Notes: generated by a model from the letters alone, not told the origin. 39,596 nt of DNA from Candidatus Daviesbacteria bacterium (GCA_016198275.1 JACQIX010000012.1:1-39596), one strand, 5' to 3'; numbered from the stretch's first letter, positions 7,787-20,274 are shown. Numbers and translations are program-made.

Positions 7787-9243
7787 GAATATTGATCCGG
7801 CAGATCGTTTTCTAAAAGAATAGCAATTTCAGTGTCATACCTTGCAATTCGTTCAGTCATTTCTTTGGCCATTTGGTAGGCCAAAGATAAACCTTCCTTG
7901 GTGGAGCCAACAAAATGGGTGGTTGATTCCGGCTCTTTTAAAACCTGCTTTATTCCTTCCAATAAATATTTTTTGTTATATTCCCCAACAATAATTACCT
8001 CATCCCCAATGCAAGCTATATCATTGCCAAGTTGCCTATTTGTTCCAGCTGTTTCTTTTCCCAGTTGCACAAATCCGGGTGTGATGATAATTTTTTTAGC
8101 ATTGAAACTGTCCAATAATTTTAATGAACTTTCCGCAGATTTTGGGTTAGTGTTGTAAGAATTATCAATTAAAGTAATATTGCCCATTTTTTTAATTTCC
8201 ATTCTGTGTGGAGTTGGTAATAATAATTTTGCCCGGTCTTTGATTTCAGAAAGAGTTAGACCCAAATTTAGGGCAGCAGCTGTGGCTGCTAAGAAATTTT
8301 GTGCGTGATGTTCGCCAATTAAGGGAATTTTGATTTCTGCTTTTCCCTCAGGAGTATGGATGGTGAAAGAAGTGCTGCCACTATTGTTGCTATTTATACT
8401 GGTTGCATAAAATGGGTCTTTTTCTCGGCCATAAAAAATCGTGCGGACACTGGGGTGGAGGCTCAAATCTTTAAGTATTTTATATTCCCCATTTAATATT
8501 GCCAGCCCGTTTTCCGGCAGACTTTCTACCAGTTCAAATTTGGCTTTCGCGATATTTTCCAAAGAGCCAAATTTTTCCAAGTGCTGAGGAGCAATGGCAG
8601 TAATAATACCAGTTTGAGGCTTTATTAAAGAGGCAATCTCTTTAATCTCCCCTTGCCGATATGCTCCAATTTCGCAGATAAAAATATCAGTATTTTTTTT
8701 AACTTGCTCCAAAATAGTTTGAGCAATACCCAGCGGGGTATTAAAACTTTTAGGGGTTTTAACTACATAATATTTTTTAAATAAAAGGGTAAATAAAATA
8801 TCTTTGGTAGAAGTTTTGCCGAAAGAGCCGGTGAGCGCTACCACTTTTAAATTTGGAAGTCTGGATAATTTATTTTTGGTTTGTGTAAGTATTTTTTGTT
8901 TCTGATAAAACTCCAATGGAGAAATTAAAATTTGGGAAACCACTAAAAATAATGGAAAATAAAGAAACTTAATAAGTAAAAGAAGCAAAGTAAGCCCTAA
9001 ATTACCTATCAGCAGATAGGAAGTTACTGCCGAATCTAAAATAATCAGTGCCGTACTTTCAACTGCCAAAAGTTTTGCTTTTGGGGTCCATTCTAATTTG
9101 TGTTTTTTCTGTAAGTTTCTTTTTAATAGATTATTAGAAAACCACTTCAAAAAATCCCAGGATTTATATTCCAAAACTTGGAAAATATAAAGATGATCAA
9201 ATAAAGGGAATATTTTATGAAAAATCTTTGATATAATAAGCAA
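7783..9243 (-). CDS. murF: MurF-like Mur ligase with N-terminal membrane domain
   Basis: A 486-residue Mur ligase family protein. The central ATPase domain has the P-loop TGSFGKTST (138-146), followed by SFNTPLGIAQTIL and the EIGAYRQGEI region typical of MurF. The C-terminal domain has PTPHRMEIKK and DNSYNTNPKSAESSLKLL, also MurF-like. The usual N-terminal UDP-substrate domain is replaced by about 130 residues with two or three hydrophobic helices (about 58-80, 82-107), so the enzyme would be membrane-anchored. The start is uncertain: the frame begins with TTG at 9243, which overlaps the upstream hydrolase gene by 29 nt. MurF (adding D-Ala-D-Ala to the UDP-MurNAc tripeptide) is the best guess given ddl, murD and murC nearby. 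It contains a degraded copy of the palindromic element at 8446-8473. Confidence 0.82.
   Translation of the reverse strand: MLIISKIFHKIFPLFDHLYIFQVLEYKSWDFLKWFSNNLLKRNLQKKHKLEWTPKAKLLAVESTALIILDSAVTSYLLIGNLGLTLLLLLIKFLYFPLFLVVSQILISPLEFYQKQKILTQTKNKLSRLPNLKVVALTGSFGKTSTKDILFTLLFKKYYVVKTPKSFNTPLGIAQTILEQVKKNTDIFICEIGAYRQGEIKEIASLIKPQTGIITAIAPQHLEKFGSLENIAKAKFELVESLPENGLAILNGEYKILKDLSLHPSVRTIFYGREKDPFYATSINSNNSGSTSFTIHTPEGKAEIKIPLIGEHHAQNFLAATAAALNLGLTLSEIKDRAKLLLPTPHRMEIKKMGNITLIDNSYNTNPKSAESSLKLLDSFNAKKIIITPGFVQLGKETAGTNRQLGNDIACIGDEVIIVGEYNKKYLLEGIKQVLKEPESTTHFVGSTKEGLSLAYQMAKEMTERIARYDTEIAILLENDLPDQYS
8446..8473 (-). repeat. Degenerate copy of the in-frame HPKG palindromic element
   Basis: On the coding strand this segment encodes KDLSLHPSVRT in the MurF-like protein. 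Its DNA shares about 20 of 21 bases with the copy at 17946-17974 (GGGGTGGAG, one mismatch, CTCAAATCTTT), but the palindrome arm is lost. Confidence 0.55.
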
Positions 9244-9958
9244 ACCTTTCCGGGTCGTAGATATGTAAAAAATGACCCTTATCTTCCAAAGATATCAGCT
9301 TAGAATTTTTAATTAATTGATACATTCTTTTTCCATATTTTATAGGAACTGCCCTGTCTTTTTCTCCGCAAATAATTAATGTCTGGGTATTAATTTTTTT
9401 TAAATCTTGGGTTAAGTCTTCGTTTAAAGTTTTAACTAGAGTGTCTTTCATCACGCCTACATTATAGTAGTCAGATTCAATTTTTCTGTAAAATTTTTTT
9501 CTGATAAGAGATTTAATATTAAAAATATCTGGAATTAGAAAATGGAAAATTTTTGCTAATGGATAAATTAATACTCTTTTGATAGATGGATCAGGTTTTA
9601 GGCCGGAAGAACCTACTAATATTAATTTATCAACTAGATTAGGGTGTATGGCAGTTAATTTGATTGAAACTTTGCCGCCAAAAGAATGTCCTAACAGAAA
9701 GGGTTTTTTAATATTATTATTTTTGATAAACTCTGCCAGGATTTTGGCATAATCTTCGCTGTCGCAGGCCTTTTTTGGAATATCTGACCTGCCAAAACCA
9801 GGCAAATCTATCAGCCATAAAGTAAAATTGTCTTTGAGAAAATCTATGGCGGGCCAAAAGGTGGATACATCCATTCCCCATCCGTGCAGCATAATTAAAT
9901 CTTTTCCCCTGCCTACTTTTTGATAATATATATTTAGGTCGTTAATTTTAGAATACAT
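9215..9958 (-). CDS. Alpha/beta-hydrolase fold protein
   Basis: A 247-residue single-domain hydrolase. The oxyanion region is LHGWGMD (24-30), the nucleophile elbow GHSFGG has Ser92, the acid is Asp201 in CGEKDRAVP, and the base is His229 in DKGHFLHIY, giving a complete catalytic triad. A helical cap lies about 120-185. The family includes esterases, lipases, C-C hydrolases and haloperoxidase-like enzymes, so the substrate cannot be read from sequence. It sits between murD (1-nt gap) and the MurF-like gene (29-nt overlap), so it belongs to a cell-wall operon and may act on an envelope ester or amide (inference). No signal peptide is visible; it is likely cytoplasmic. Confidence 0.88.
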   Translation of the reverse strand: MYSKINDLNIYYQKVGRGKDLIMLHGWGMDVSTFWPAIDFLKDNFTLWLIDLPGFGRSDIPKKACDSEDYAKILAEFIKNNNIKKPFLLGHSFGGKVSIKLTAIHPNLVDKLILVGSSGLKPDPSIKRVLIYPLAKIFHFLIPDIFNIKSLIRKKFYRKIESDYYNVGVMKDTLVKTLNEDLTQDLKKINTQTLIICGEKDRAVPIKYGKRMYQLIKNSKLISLEDKGHFLHIYDPERFAYYIKDFS

Positions 9959-9959
9959 A

Positions 9960-11306
9960 TTATTTAAAAACTTTTTGAACTGCTATATTGAATTTTCTGC
10001 CTCTGTCAAATTCATTTTGGAATAAATTAAAAGAAGTAGCTGCCGGAGAGAAAAGAATTACATCCCCCTCTTTAACAAAAGATTTTACATCAGTAAGTAA
10101 TTTTTCAAGATCATTAAAGGTACCGGCAACTAAATCCTTTTTTGTGATTAATCTTTTCATTTCTTCTGTAGAGTCTCCTTCTAAGAAAAAAATCTTTTTA
10201 ACATTTCGTTGTACGATCGTACACCAAATTGTATAATTGATGCCTTTATTCATCCCTCCGCAAATTAGAATAATATTCGGTTCTTCATCTTCATTTTTGG
10301 TCCCAAGAGCTTTTAAGGCTTGAATAGTTGCATCAGGATTGGTGGCAGTTGAATCATTGTAGATTTTAAAGCCGCACCATTCTTTTATTAGTTCCATTCT
10401 GAAAGGTATCCCCCTAAAAGTAGATAAAGTTTGTAAGATTGTTTTTTCACACATCCCTAAAATTTTTCCCACAGCCAAAGCAGCAGCCATATTGGATTTA
10501 TTATGATTCCCTTTTAACAGAGGATTAAAATTTTTTGGTAAGTCCTCAGAAGAATAGAAATTTTTTTGTCCTTTGAAGCCTTTTAAAAAATTAGTATTGT
10601 TTATTGTTGTCTTATCTCTATTTATGAATAAAAAGTCATCCTTGGTTTGATACTTCCCGATTATTCTTTTGGCATCTTTATATTCGGTCAGAGACGAGTA
10701 GTAATTAAGATGATCAGGGTAAATGTTGGTAATAACAGCATATTTTGGAGAAACTTTATGTTGATCGAATGCCTCAAGTTGAAAAGAAGATAATTCCAAG
10801 ACTATTAGGTGCTTATTTTTTTTCGCTTTCATCATAGTAATTATATCCAGGATACTTTTACCAATATTGCCTGCCAGTGTTACACCATGAGGGTGATTTC
10901 TCAAGATTTCATAAATCATCGATGCTGTGGTGGATTTGCCTTTGGTTCCTGTTATACCAATAATCTGAAATGATTTCACAAAATCTAAAAAAATTCCCAT
11001 ATCCTGTTCCATTTTTTTACCTTTTTTTAAGGCATATTCTATATATGGGTTCCCAGGTTTTACTGCCGGATTTTTAATGATTAAATCTGCCCAGTCAATA
11101 TCTTCATTTTTGTGTCCATCCAAAGAGTATTCAATATTAGGGTATTTTTTGAGTTGATCTATAGATTCCTTTAAGACCTCCTTACTTTTGAAATCAGTTA
11201 CTTTAACCTTGGCACCTTGAGATGCAAAAAAATTAGCAGAACCCACTCCTCCTTGATTTAATCCTAACCCAAAGATTAATACTTTCTTATCTTTAAAATT
11301 ATTCAT
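9960..11306 (-). CDS. murD: UDP-N-acetylmuramoyl-L-alanine--D-glutamate ligase
   Basis: Adds D-glutamate, supplied by MurI, to UDP-MurNAc-L-Ala in the cytoplasm. The N-terminal Rossmann-like domain starts with VLIFGLGLNQGGVGSANF. The P-loop is TGTKGKSTT (119-127). LELSSFQLE and the ITNIYPDHLNYY segment are typical of MurD, and NDSTATNPDATIQAL marks the C-terminal domain, followed by CGGMNKG. Length (448) is normal. It heads a minus-strand operon murD-hydrolase-murF and is divergent from murI. Its ATG lies 7 nt after a TATAAT, so a leaderless mRNA is predicted. Confidence 0.95.
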   Translation of the reverse strand: MNNFKDKKVLIFGLGLNQGGVGSANFFASQGAKVKVTDFKSKEVLKESIDQLKKYPNIEYSLDGHKNEDIDWADLIIKNPAVKPGNPYIEYALKKGKKMEQDMGIFLDFVKSFQIIGITGTKGKSTTASMIYEILRNHPHGVTLAGNIGKSILDIITMMKAKKNKHLIVLELSSFQLEAFDQHKVSPKYAVITNIYPDHLNYYSSLTEYKDAKRIIGKYQTKDDFLFINRDKTTINNTNFLKGFKGQKNFYSSEDLPKNFNPLLKGNHNKSNMAAALAVGKILGMCEKTILQTLSTFRGIPFRMELIKEWCGFKIYNDSTATNPDATIQALKALGTKNEDEEPNIILICGGMNKGINYTIWCTIVQRNVKKIFFLEGDSTEEMKRLITKKDLVAGTFNDLEKLLTDVKSFVKEGDVILFSPAATSFNLFQNEFDRGRKFNIAVQKVFK

Positions 11307-11309
11307 TTA

Positions 11310-11319
11310 TGATATTATA
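11310..11319. promoter_or_regulatory. Shared divergent promoter of murD and murI
   Basis: The 7-bp core at 11313-11319 reads TATTATA on the plus strand and TATAATA on the minus strand, so the two -10 boxes overlap almost completely. Plus: TG at 11310-11311 plus TATTAT 11313-11318 (extended -10), 9 nt before the murI ATG. Minus: TATAAT 11319-11314, 7 nt before the murD ATG. Confidence 0.55.
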
Positions 11320-11327
11320 CCGTGCGT

Positions 11328-12125
11328 ATGAATTCTAATCCAATTGGGGTGTTTGATTCAGGCATTGGAGGGTTAACTGTAGTCAATGAAATTTTAAAAC
11401 AATTGCCTAATGAAAGCATTATTTATTTAGGTGATACAGCCAGGGTTCCTTATGGAACTAGAGGTAAAGAAGTTATTACAAAATTTGCCTTAGAACTGGC
11501 TAACTTTCTAATCCGAAAAAAAATAAAATTTTTGGTGGTTGCTTGCAATACAATTTCAGCTATAGCCCTTCCAGAAATAGAAAAAATCTCGCCTGTTCAT
11601 ATTTTAGGAGTTGTTGATCCTGCTGTTAAAAAAGCTTTAAAAACTACCAAAATTAAAAAAATTGGGGTGATTGGTACTTCAGGAACTATAAACAGCAAAG
11701 TTTATGAAAATAAGATAAAAGAATTAGATTCTAAGATAGAAGTTGTAAGTGTGGCTTGCCCATTGTTTGTTCCAATTACCGAAGAAGGGTTTAATGAACA
11801 TGAGGCAACTAAGATGATAGCAAGAGAATATTTGGAACAGATTAAATCTTCAGGTGTGGATACTCTAATTTTGGGATGTACTCATTATCCTCTTTTGGAT
11901 AATGTTATCCAGGAAATTATGGGAGAAAATGTGGTTTTAGTAGATTCAGCCCAACCAACAGCCAAAGAGTTAAAAAAACTTTTAGAAGAAAAAAAGCTTT
12001 TATCAGAAAATTCAGAGCCTACTTATCAGTTTTTTATTACTGATGCTCCAGATAGAGTTTATCAGATAGCATCCAAGTTCTTTAGCCAAAATTTGGTGGA
12101 TCGAATTAAGAAGATAACTCTCTAG
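11328..12125 (+). CDS. murI: Glutamate racemase
   Basis: Cofactor-independent racemase that converts L-Glu to D-Glu for MurD, encoded back to back with it. Visible motifs: PIGVFDSGIGGLTV with the catalytic-site Asp-Ser, YLGDTARVPYGTRG, the first catalytic Cys in VACNTISA and the second in LGCTHYPLL. I chose the ATG at 11328 (MNSNPIG, 265 residues); a GTG two codons upstream (11322) is possible but lies almost on the -10 box. The 3' end overlaps murC by 20 nt on the opposite strand. Confidence 0.95.
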   Translation: MNSNPIGVFDSGIGGLTVVNEILKQLPNESIIYLGDTARVPYGTRGKEVITKFALELANFLIRKKIKFLVVACNTISAIALPEIEKISPVHILGVVDPAVKKALKTTKIKKIGVIGTSGTINSKVYENKIKELDSKIEVVSVACPLFVPITEEGFNEHEATKMIAREYLEQIKSSGVDTLILGCTHYPLLDNVIQEIMGENVVLVDSAQPTAKELKKLLEEKKLLSENSEPTYQFFITDAPDRVYQIASKFFSQNLVDRIKKITL

Positions 12126-13443
12126 CCAATTTATCCGTATCTCCTGCACTCATGAAAAAGAGTATATCCCCTTTTCTTATCTCTGGTTTTAGTTTTTCTA
12201 AAACCTTATTGGTTGATCCAATATAGGTAACAGTATCTCTTCCTACAGCATCTACCAATTGTTGCGAGGTAACTAGATTTGTATTTAATTCTCTAGATGG
12301 GAAGATATCCATGATAAAAGTTTTATCTACAGGAACTTCTTTAAAGACTTTTACAAAATCATCAAATAAAATTTTAGTCCGGGAGAACATATGTGGTTGA
12401 TAAACTAAAAGTATCCTTTCATTTGGAAATTTTTGTCTGGCTGCTTCCATGGTTACTTTGATTTCCGTTGGATGGTGTCCAAAATCGCTGTACACTTTTG
12501 CTTCTTTGTATTCCCCAATATATTCAAACCTTCTGCTTACTCCTGTATAGCCTTCTAGGCTTTGTCTGATTATTTGGGGGTCAATACTTAATATGAGTCC
12601 CACTTGGAATGCAGCAGATGCATTTATGATATTAAATTCTCCAGGGATGTGTAATGTAAAATCTATAAGCGAAGCTTGCGAGCTTTCGCTCTTAAGATGT
12701 TTTGAGTAATCAATAATTGTATTGACACCCTTGGGGTGGATACTTAAAATTTGATTTACTACAGGATCTGAGAAATTGGCTATAATTGTGTTTTTGGTTT
12801 GGAAAAGAAATTCTTTAAAACTTTCCTTAACTGCTTCAAGGTCTTTAAAATATTCCGGATGGTCCATTTCAATGTTGGTAACAACAGTTATATCGGGTTT
12901 AAAGTGTAAAAAATTATCATTAAATTCATCCGCTTCAATCACAAAATATTCTCGATCGTGAACTTTTTGTTGTGGTATTCTGAAGTTTGTTCCCCACCTG
13001 GGTACTATTGCTCCTACTTCTACTGCAGGATCTAATCCTGCATCTTCCAAAATTTGGGCAATCATGGCAGTGGTGGTGGTTTTGCCATGGGTGCCGCAAA
13101 CCGCAATCACAAATTTATCTTTGGTTAGATATTCACCAGCAAATTGCTGCCAAGTCAGGATTGGGATATCCTTTTCCTTGGCTGCTAAAAGTTCCGGGTT
13201 ATTGGGATCTAAAGAAAAAATAGCTGGAGTTACAGCCAAAATGTCAATTGAGCCGGCACCCTTGGGGTGGAAACGTAAATGTTGAGGGCTGTGTTCTGTT
13301 TGAAGTTGCTCTTTATTAAAAACAGTAGTAAATTTATTGTGGGGTTCAAGGTCGCAGCCCGTCACCTCATAACCTTGAGCTTGGGATAAAGCAGCTGTAG
13401 CAGACGCCCCGCTCCCCCCTATTCCTAAGAAATGTACCTTCAT
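12106..13443 (-). CDS. murC: UDP-N-acetylmuramate--L-alanine ligase (Mur ligase)
   Basis: Mur ligase of 445 residues that adds L-Ala to UDP-MurNAc, the first stem-peptide step. HFLGIGGSGASA opens the N-terminal nucleotide-binding domain, the P-loop is CGTHGKTTTT (116-125), and EADEFNDNFLHF, TNIEMDHPEYF and the C-terminal DFGHHPTEIKVT and YQPHMFSRTKIL follow, all typical of MurC/Mpl enzymes. Mpl (murein-peptide recycling) is the main alternative. Unusually, it carries two in-frame copies of a palindromic DNA element (residues about 56-65 and 232-241) and a third hairpin-forming insert (about 251-258). It follows the class-V aminotransferase gene with no spacer and overlaps the murI 3' end by 20 nt. 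Confidence 0.93.
   Translation of the reverse strand: MKVHFLGIGGSGASATAALSQAQGYEVTGCDLEPHNKFTTVFNKEQLQTEHSPQHLRFHPKGAGSIDILAVTPAIFSLDPNNPELLAAKEKDIPILTWQQFAGEYLTKDKFVIAVCGTHGKTTTTAMIAQILEDAGLDPAVEVGAIVPRWGTNFRIPQQKVHDREYFVIEADEFNDNFLHFKPDITVVTNIEMDHPEYFKDLEAVKESFKEFLFQTKNTIIANFSDPVVNQILSIHPKGVNTIIDYSKHLKSESSQASLIDFTLHIPGEFNIINASAAFQVGLILSIDPQIIRQSLEGYTGVSRRFEYIGEYKEAKVYSDFGHHPTEIKVTMEAARQKFPNERILLVYQPHMFSRTKILFDDFVKVFKEVPVDKTFIMDIFPSRELNTNLVTSQQLVDAVGRDTVTYIGSTNKVLEKLKPEIRKGDILFFMSAGDTDKLARELSS
12668..12690. repeat. Hairpin inside murC
   Basis: Inverted repeat AGCGAAGCT / AGCTTTCGCT with a TGCG loop and one bulged base. It is read in frame as part of KSESSQASL in MurC, a place where Mur ligases vary in length. 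It could be an inserted palindromic element or a chance structure. Confidence 0.45.
12724..12752 (-). repeat. In-frame HPKG palindromic element, murC copy 2
   Basis: The coding strand contains TCCACCCCAAGGGTG, with a 5-bp perfect stem CACCC/GGGTG. It encodes ILSIHPKGVNT in MurC. The core is identical to the copies at 13255-13284 and 17946-17974. Confidence 0.7.
13255..13284 (-). repeat. In-frame HPKG palindromic element, murC copy 1
   Basis: The coding strand contains TCCACCCCAAGGGTGCC, encoding HLRFHPKGAGS between the MurC residues EHSPQ and IDILAVTPAI. The 17-nt core is identical to that in the delta-prime gene. Confidence 0.7.
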
Positions 13444-14511
13444 TTATACATATTTTAACATTTGGTGGACATTTTTTATGGTATGAGAGGGAAAATTGGC
13501 GATTCTGATTTGATTATCTTTATTGTCTCCATACCCTGCTCCAACTAAAAATCCTTTTTTTGAAAGTTTATCCCTTACCTTTTCAGATTCTCCTTTAACA
13601 TCAATGACTAAGGTAGTAGAGGATCTAAATTGAGGATTTTTAATGAAGGGTTGATATATCCTATGGCTGTCAAAAAAATCATACATTAGTTTAGCTTTTA
13701 GATCTATCTCTTTCCTAATTTTATCTAATCCTGTCCTTAGCATATCTTTGATAACCATATTTAAAAGATAAATGTTTAAGACATTGGGAGTTTCAGGGGT
13801 TTGAAAATCTTGGGCTTTTTGGGAAAGATTATTAAGACTATGGTAGCTGCCTACAGTGACACCTTTTTTAACAAGTGTGCCGGTTTTTTGTAAAGTTTTA
13901 GGACTGACTATGATAATTGCCAATCCTGCGGGTAACCCAAATCCTTTTTGAACTGAGAAAAAAGTTATGTCTACGTATTTATAATCAATATCAACAAAAG
14001 GCACAGAAGAAACTATATCTGAAGCAATTAATTTTTCAGGATAATTCTTTTTTAGCTGATAGATTTGTTCGGGCGGAATCCAAAAACCTGTAGAAGTATC
14101 ATTTTGAGTAATACAAATAATCTCTGCTTTCTTGGGAATTTCTAAATCTGCAATTTCTTTATCAAAAGTGGTCTCAACTTCAACAGTTGTCACCTTTTTC
14201 CCAAGTTGGCTAGCATAATTTGCCCAAGCTCTACCAAATGATCCGCTGATGAGATGGAACGAGTAATTTTGAACACATCCTTGAATAATCCTTTCCATAC
14301 TTTCTAAAGCAGATGCAACAAAAAAGATTTGATAATTACTGGGAATATTAAGCAGTTTTTTTAAGTTGTCTGTGGTATCTTGAAACAATTTTTTAAATTC
14401 TTTACCCCGGTGGCTAAGGGAGGGGACATTGTCTTCAGTAGCGTTTTGAATATGCTTATTAAATGTTGGATAAACTTGGGACGGGCCAACAGTAAAATAT
14501 ACTTTTTTCAT
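13444..14511 (-). CDS. Class-V PLP aminotransferase, SerC-like
   Basis: A 355-residue fold-type I PLP enzyme of the class-V family. The opening FTVGPSQVYP and SLSHRGKEF resemble phosphoserine aminotransferase (GPxxLP, ISHRSKEF). Asp165 (IASDIVSS) should contact the PLP ring nitrogen, and Lys189 in FFSVQKGFGLPAG is the Schiff-base lysine. The C-terminal IRIANFPSHT fits the small domain. The frame is open 6 codons upstream (TTG at 14529), but the ATG at 14511 gives the family-typical start MKKVYFTVGP. Phosphoserine aminotransferase is likely; serine-pyruvate/alanine-glyoxylate type enzymes are alternatives. No serA or serB is in the window. It abuts murC directly (0-nt gap). Confidence 0.82.
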   Translation of the reverse strand: MKKVYFTVGPSQVYPTFNKHIQNATEDNVPSLSHRGKEFKKLFQDTTDNLKKLLNIPSNYQIFFVASALESMERIIQGCVQNYSFHLISGSFGRAWANYASQLGKKVTTVEVETTFDKEIADLEIPKKAEIICITQNDTSTGFWIPPEQIYQLKKNYPEKLIASDIVSSVPFVDIDYKYVDITFFSVQKGFGLPAGLAIIIVSPKTLQKTGTLVKKGVTVGSYHSLNNLSQKAQDFQTPETPNVLNIYLLNMVIKDMLRTGLDKIRKEIDLKAKLMYDFFDSHRIYQPFIKNPQFRSSTTLVIDVKGESEKVRDKLSKKGFLVGAGYGDNKDNQIRIANFPSHTIKNVHQMLKYV

Positions 14512-14530
14512 TGGTACTGAGTTTATCAAT

Positions 14531-18472
<3,942 letters not shown>

Positions 18473-18522
18473 ACCAACCTTTTAGCATACTTATTATTGA
18501 GAGAGCAAGAGTTCTTTTGGCA

Positions 18523-18552
18523 TTGACACTAATTTGGCAATCTGAGCATAAT
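18523..18552 (+). promoter_or_regulatory. Promoter of the pilus locus (pilB)
   Basis: A consensus TTGACA at 18523-18528, an 18-nt spacer and CATAAT at 18547-18552. The hexamer ends 10 nt before the pilB ATG, so the 5' leader would be only a few nt. This is the best -35/-10 pair in the window. Confidence 0.7.
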
Positions 18553-18562
18553 GTAAACAATA

Positions 18563-20272
18563 ATGCCCATACAAGCTGCTCAATTAAATACTTTAGAAGA
18601 TATCCTGTTTAAACAAGGACTATTAACTTCCGATCAGCTCTCCGCTATCAAACTGGAAAGCATTAATTCCGGACAGAGCGTTGACAGGATTCTGATTGCT
18701 CATAATTTGGTGCCAATAGATAAAATCACCCAAGCCAAAGCCCAAATATTAAACGTGTCTTATGTCAAAGTTGAAGGTAAAGCGATTGCTGCCAATATTT
18801 TAAACCTGATTCCCGAGGCTGCAGCTAGACGCTACAAGATTATTCCTTTTGATGAAAAAGGAGAAGAGTTATGGGTGGCTATGGCAGATCCTTTGGATAT
18901 CCAAATTATCCAATTTATTGAAAAAAGAAGCGGTAAAAGAGTGAAGTCGTTCTTGGCCTTATCAGACGATATATTAAAAGCTATTTCCGATCAATATTCC
19001 CAAAACTTAACTTCAGAAGTTACCTCGGCGTTAAAAGAAGTAGAATCCGTCAAACCGGAAGGAGAAATTAGTGTAGGTCCGGAGATTTTGCGGGAAGCGC
19101 CGGTTGCCAATATTATTGATCAGCTTTTGGAGTACGCCATCAAAAGCCGGGCCTCGGATATCCATATTGAACCACAAGAAGAACATACCCGCATCAGATA
19201 CAGAATTGACGGGATCTTGCAAGAAAAAGTTCTGCTGCCAAAAGGGGTTCATGACGCTTTAGTTTCCAGAATCAAAATATTATCAATTTTAAAAATTGAC
19301 GAAAAAAGGTTACCCCAGGATGGCAGGTTTACCTTTACCTGGAAGCAACACGAAGTTGATCTGCGTATTTCTACAGTCCCGACTGTTTTTGGAGAAAAGG
19401 TGGTTTTAAGGTTGTTGCCTAAATCAGCCGGAGCTCCCAGTTTATTGGAACTCGGGTTGCGGGGTGGTTCTTTGAAGAACCTGGAGTCGCAACTTTTAAG
19501 AAGTCACGGCATTATTTTGATCTGTGGCCCAACAGGCTCAGGAAAAACCACCACTCTTTATTCAATCTTGACCAAAATTTCCACTACCAGGGTTAATGTG
19601 GTGACTATTGAAGATCCGGTGGAGTACCAAATTCCTGGGGTTAATCAAGTCCAGGCTAATCCCGCTTTTGGTTTGACTTTTGCCTCTGCTTTAAGGTCTT
19701 TTTTGCGTCAGGATCCGAATATTATTATGGTAGGAGAAGTGCGGGATACTGAGACAGCTGATTTGGCAATCCAGGCTGCTCTGACCGGCCATCAGGTTTT
19801 TTCAACGCTTCATACCAACTCTGCCTCAGGAGCCCCTCCCCGGCTCTTGGACATGGGGGTTGAACCATTTTTATTGGCATCTGCTTTAAATGCGGTGGTA
19901 GCCCAAAGGGTGGTGCGTAAAATCTGTCCTCATTGCCCCATTGAGCTGATACCCCCCCAGGAAGTGGTGGAAAATATTAAATTAATCCTGGGTAAATTTT
20001 TGCCTGCTTCTTTTAATGTTGCATCCAGGCTTTTTAAAGGAAAAGGTTGTTCATTTTGCGGCAATACCGGCTATTTGGGCAGAATCGGCATTTTTGAGGT
20101 GCTGATTATTAATGAGGTAACTATTAAATTAATATTGGAACATGCTTCCTCCGGTGATATTGAACAATCTGCCGTTTCCTCAGGCATGATTACCATGAAA
20201 CAGGATGGTTATTTGAAGATTTTGGAAGGTGTGACAACTTTGGAAGAAGTATTGAGGGTAGCCCAGGACTAA
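18563..20272 (+). CDS. pilB: Type IV pilus extension ATPase PilB
   Basis: Hexameric cytoplasmic ATPase that drives pilin polymerisation. The N-terminal MshEN-like domain (about residues 5-150, GLLTSDQLSAIK, AAARRYKIIPF) is followed by the secretion-ATPase core: SDIHIEPQ, Walker A GPTGSGKTTTLYS (about 320), the Asp box/Walker B NIIMVGEVRDTETADLAIQ and the His box TGHQVFSTLHTN. A four-Cys zinc motif, CPHC (about 454) and CSFCG (about 495), distinguishes PilB/GspE from PilT. Length (569) is normal. It is first in the pilus locus, just after a strong promoter, and is followed by pilT after 2 nt. Confidence 0.96.
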   Translation: MPIQAAQLNTLEDILFKQGLLTSDQLSAIKLESINSGQSVDRILIAHNLVPIDKITQAKAQILNVSYVKVEGKAIAANILNLIPEAAARRYKIIPFDEKGEELWVAMADPLDIQIIQFIEKRSGKRVKSFLALSDDILKAISDQYSQNLTSEVTSALKEVESVKPEGEISVGPEILREAPVANIIDQLLEYAIKSRASDIHIEPQEEHTRIRYRIDGILQEKVLLPKGVHDALVSRIKILSILKIDEKRLPQDGRFTFTWKQHEVDLRISTVPTVFGEKVVLRLLPKSAGAPSLLELGLRGGSLKNLESQLLRSHGIILICGPTGSGKTTTLYSILTKISTTRVNVVTIEDPVEYQIPGVNQVQANPAFGLTFASALRSFLRQDPNIIMVGEVRDTETADLAIQAALTGHQVFSTLHTNSASGAPPRLLDMGVEPFLLASALNAVVAQRVVRKICPHCPIELIPPQEVVENIKLILGKFLPASFNVASRLFKGKGCSFCGNTGYLGRIGIFEVLIINEVTIKLILEHASSGDIEQSAVSSGMITMKQDGYLKILEGVTTLEEVLRVAQD

Positions 20273-20274
20273 TT

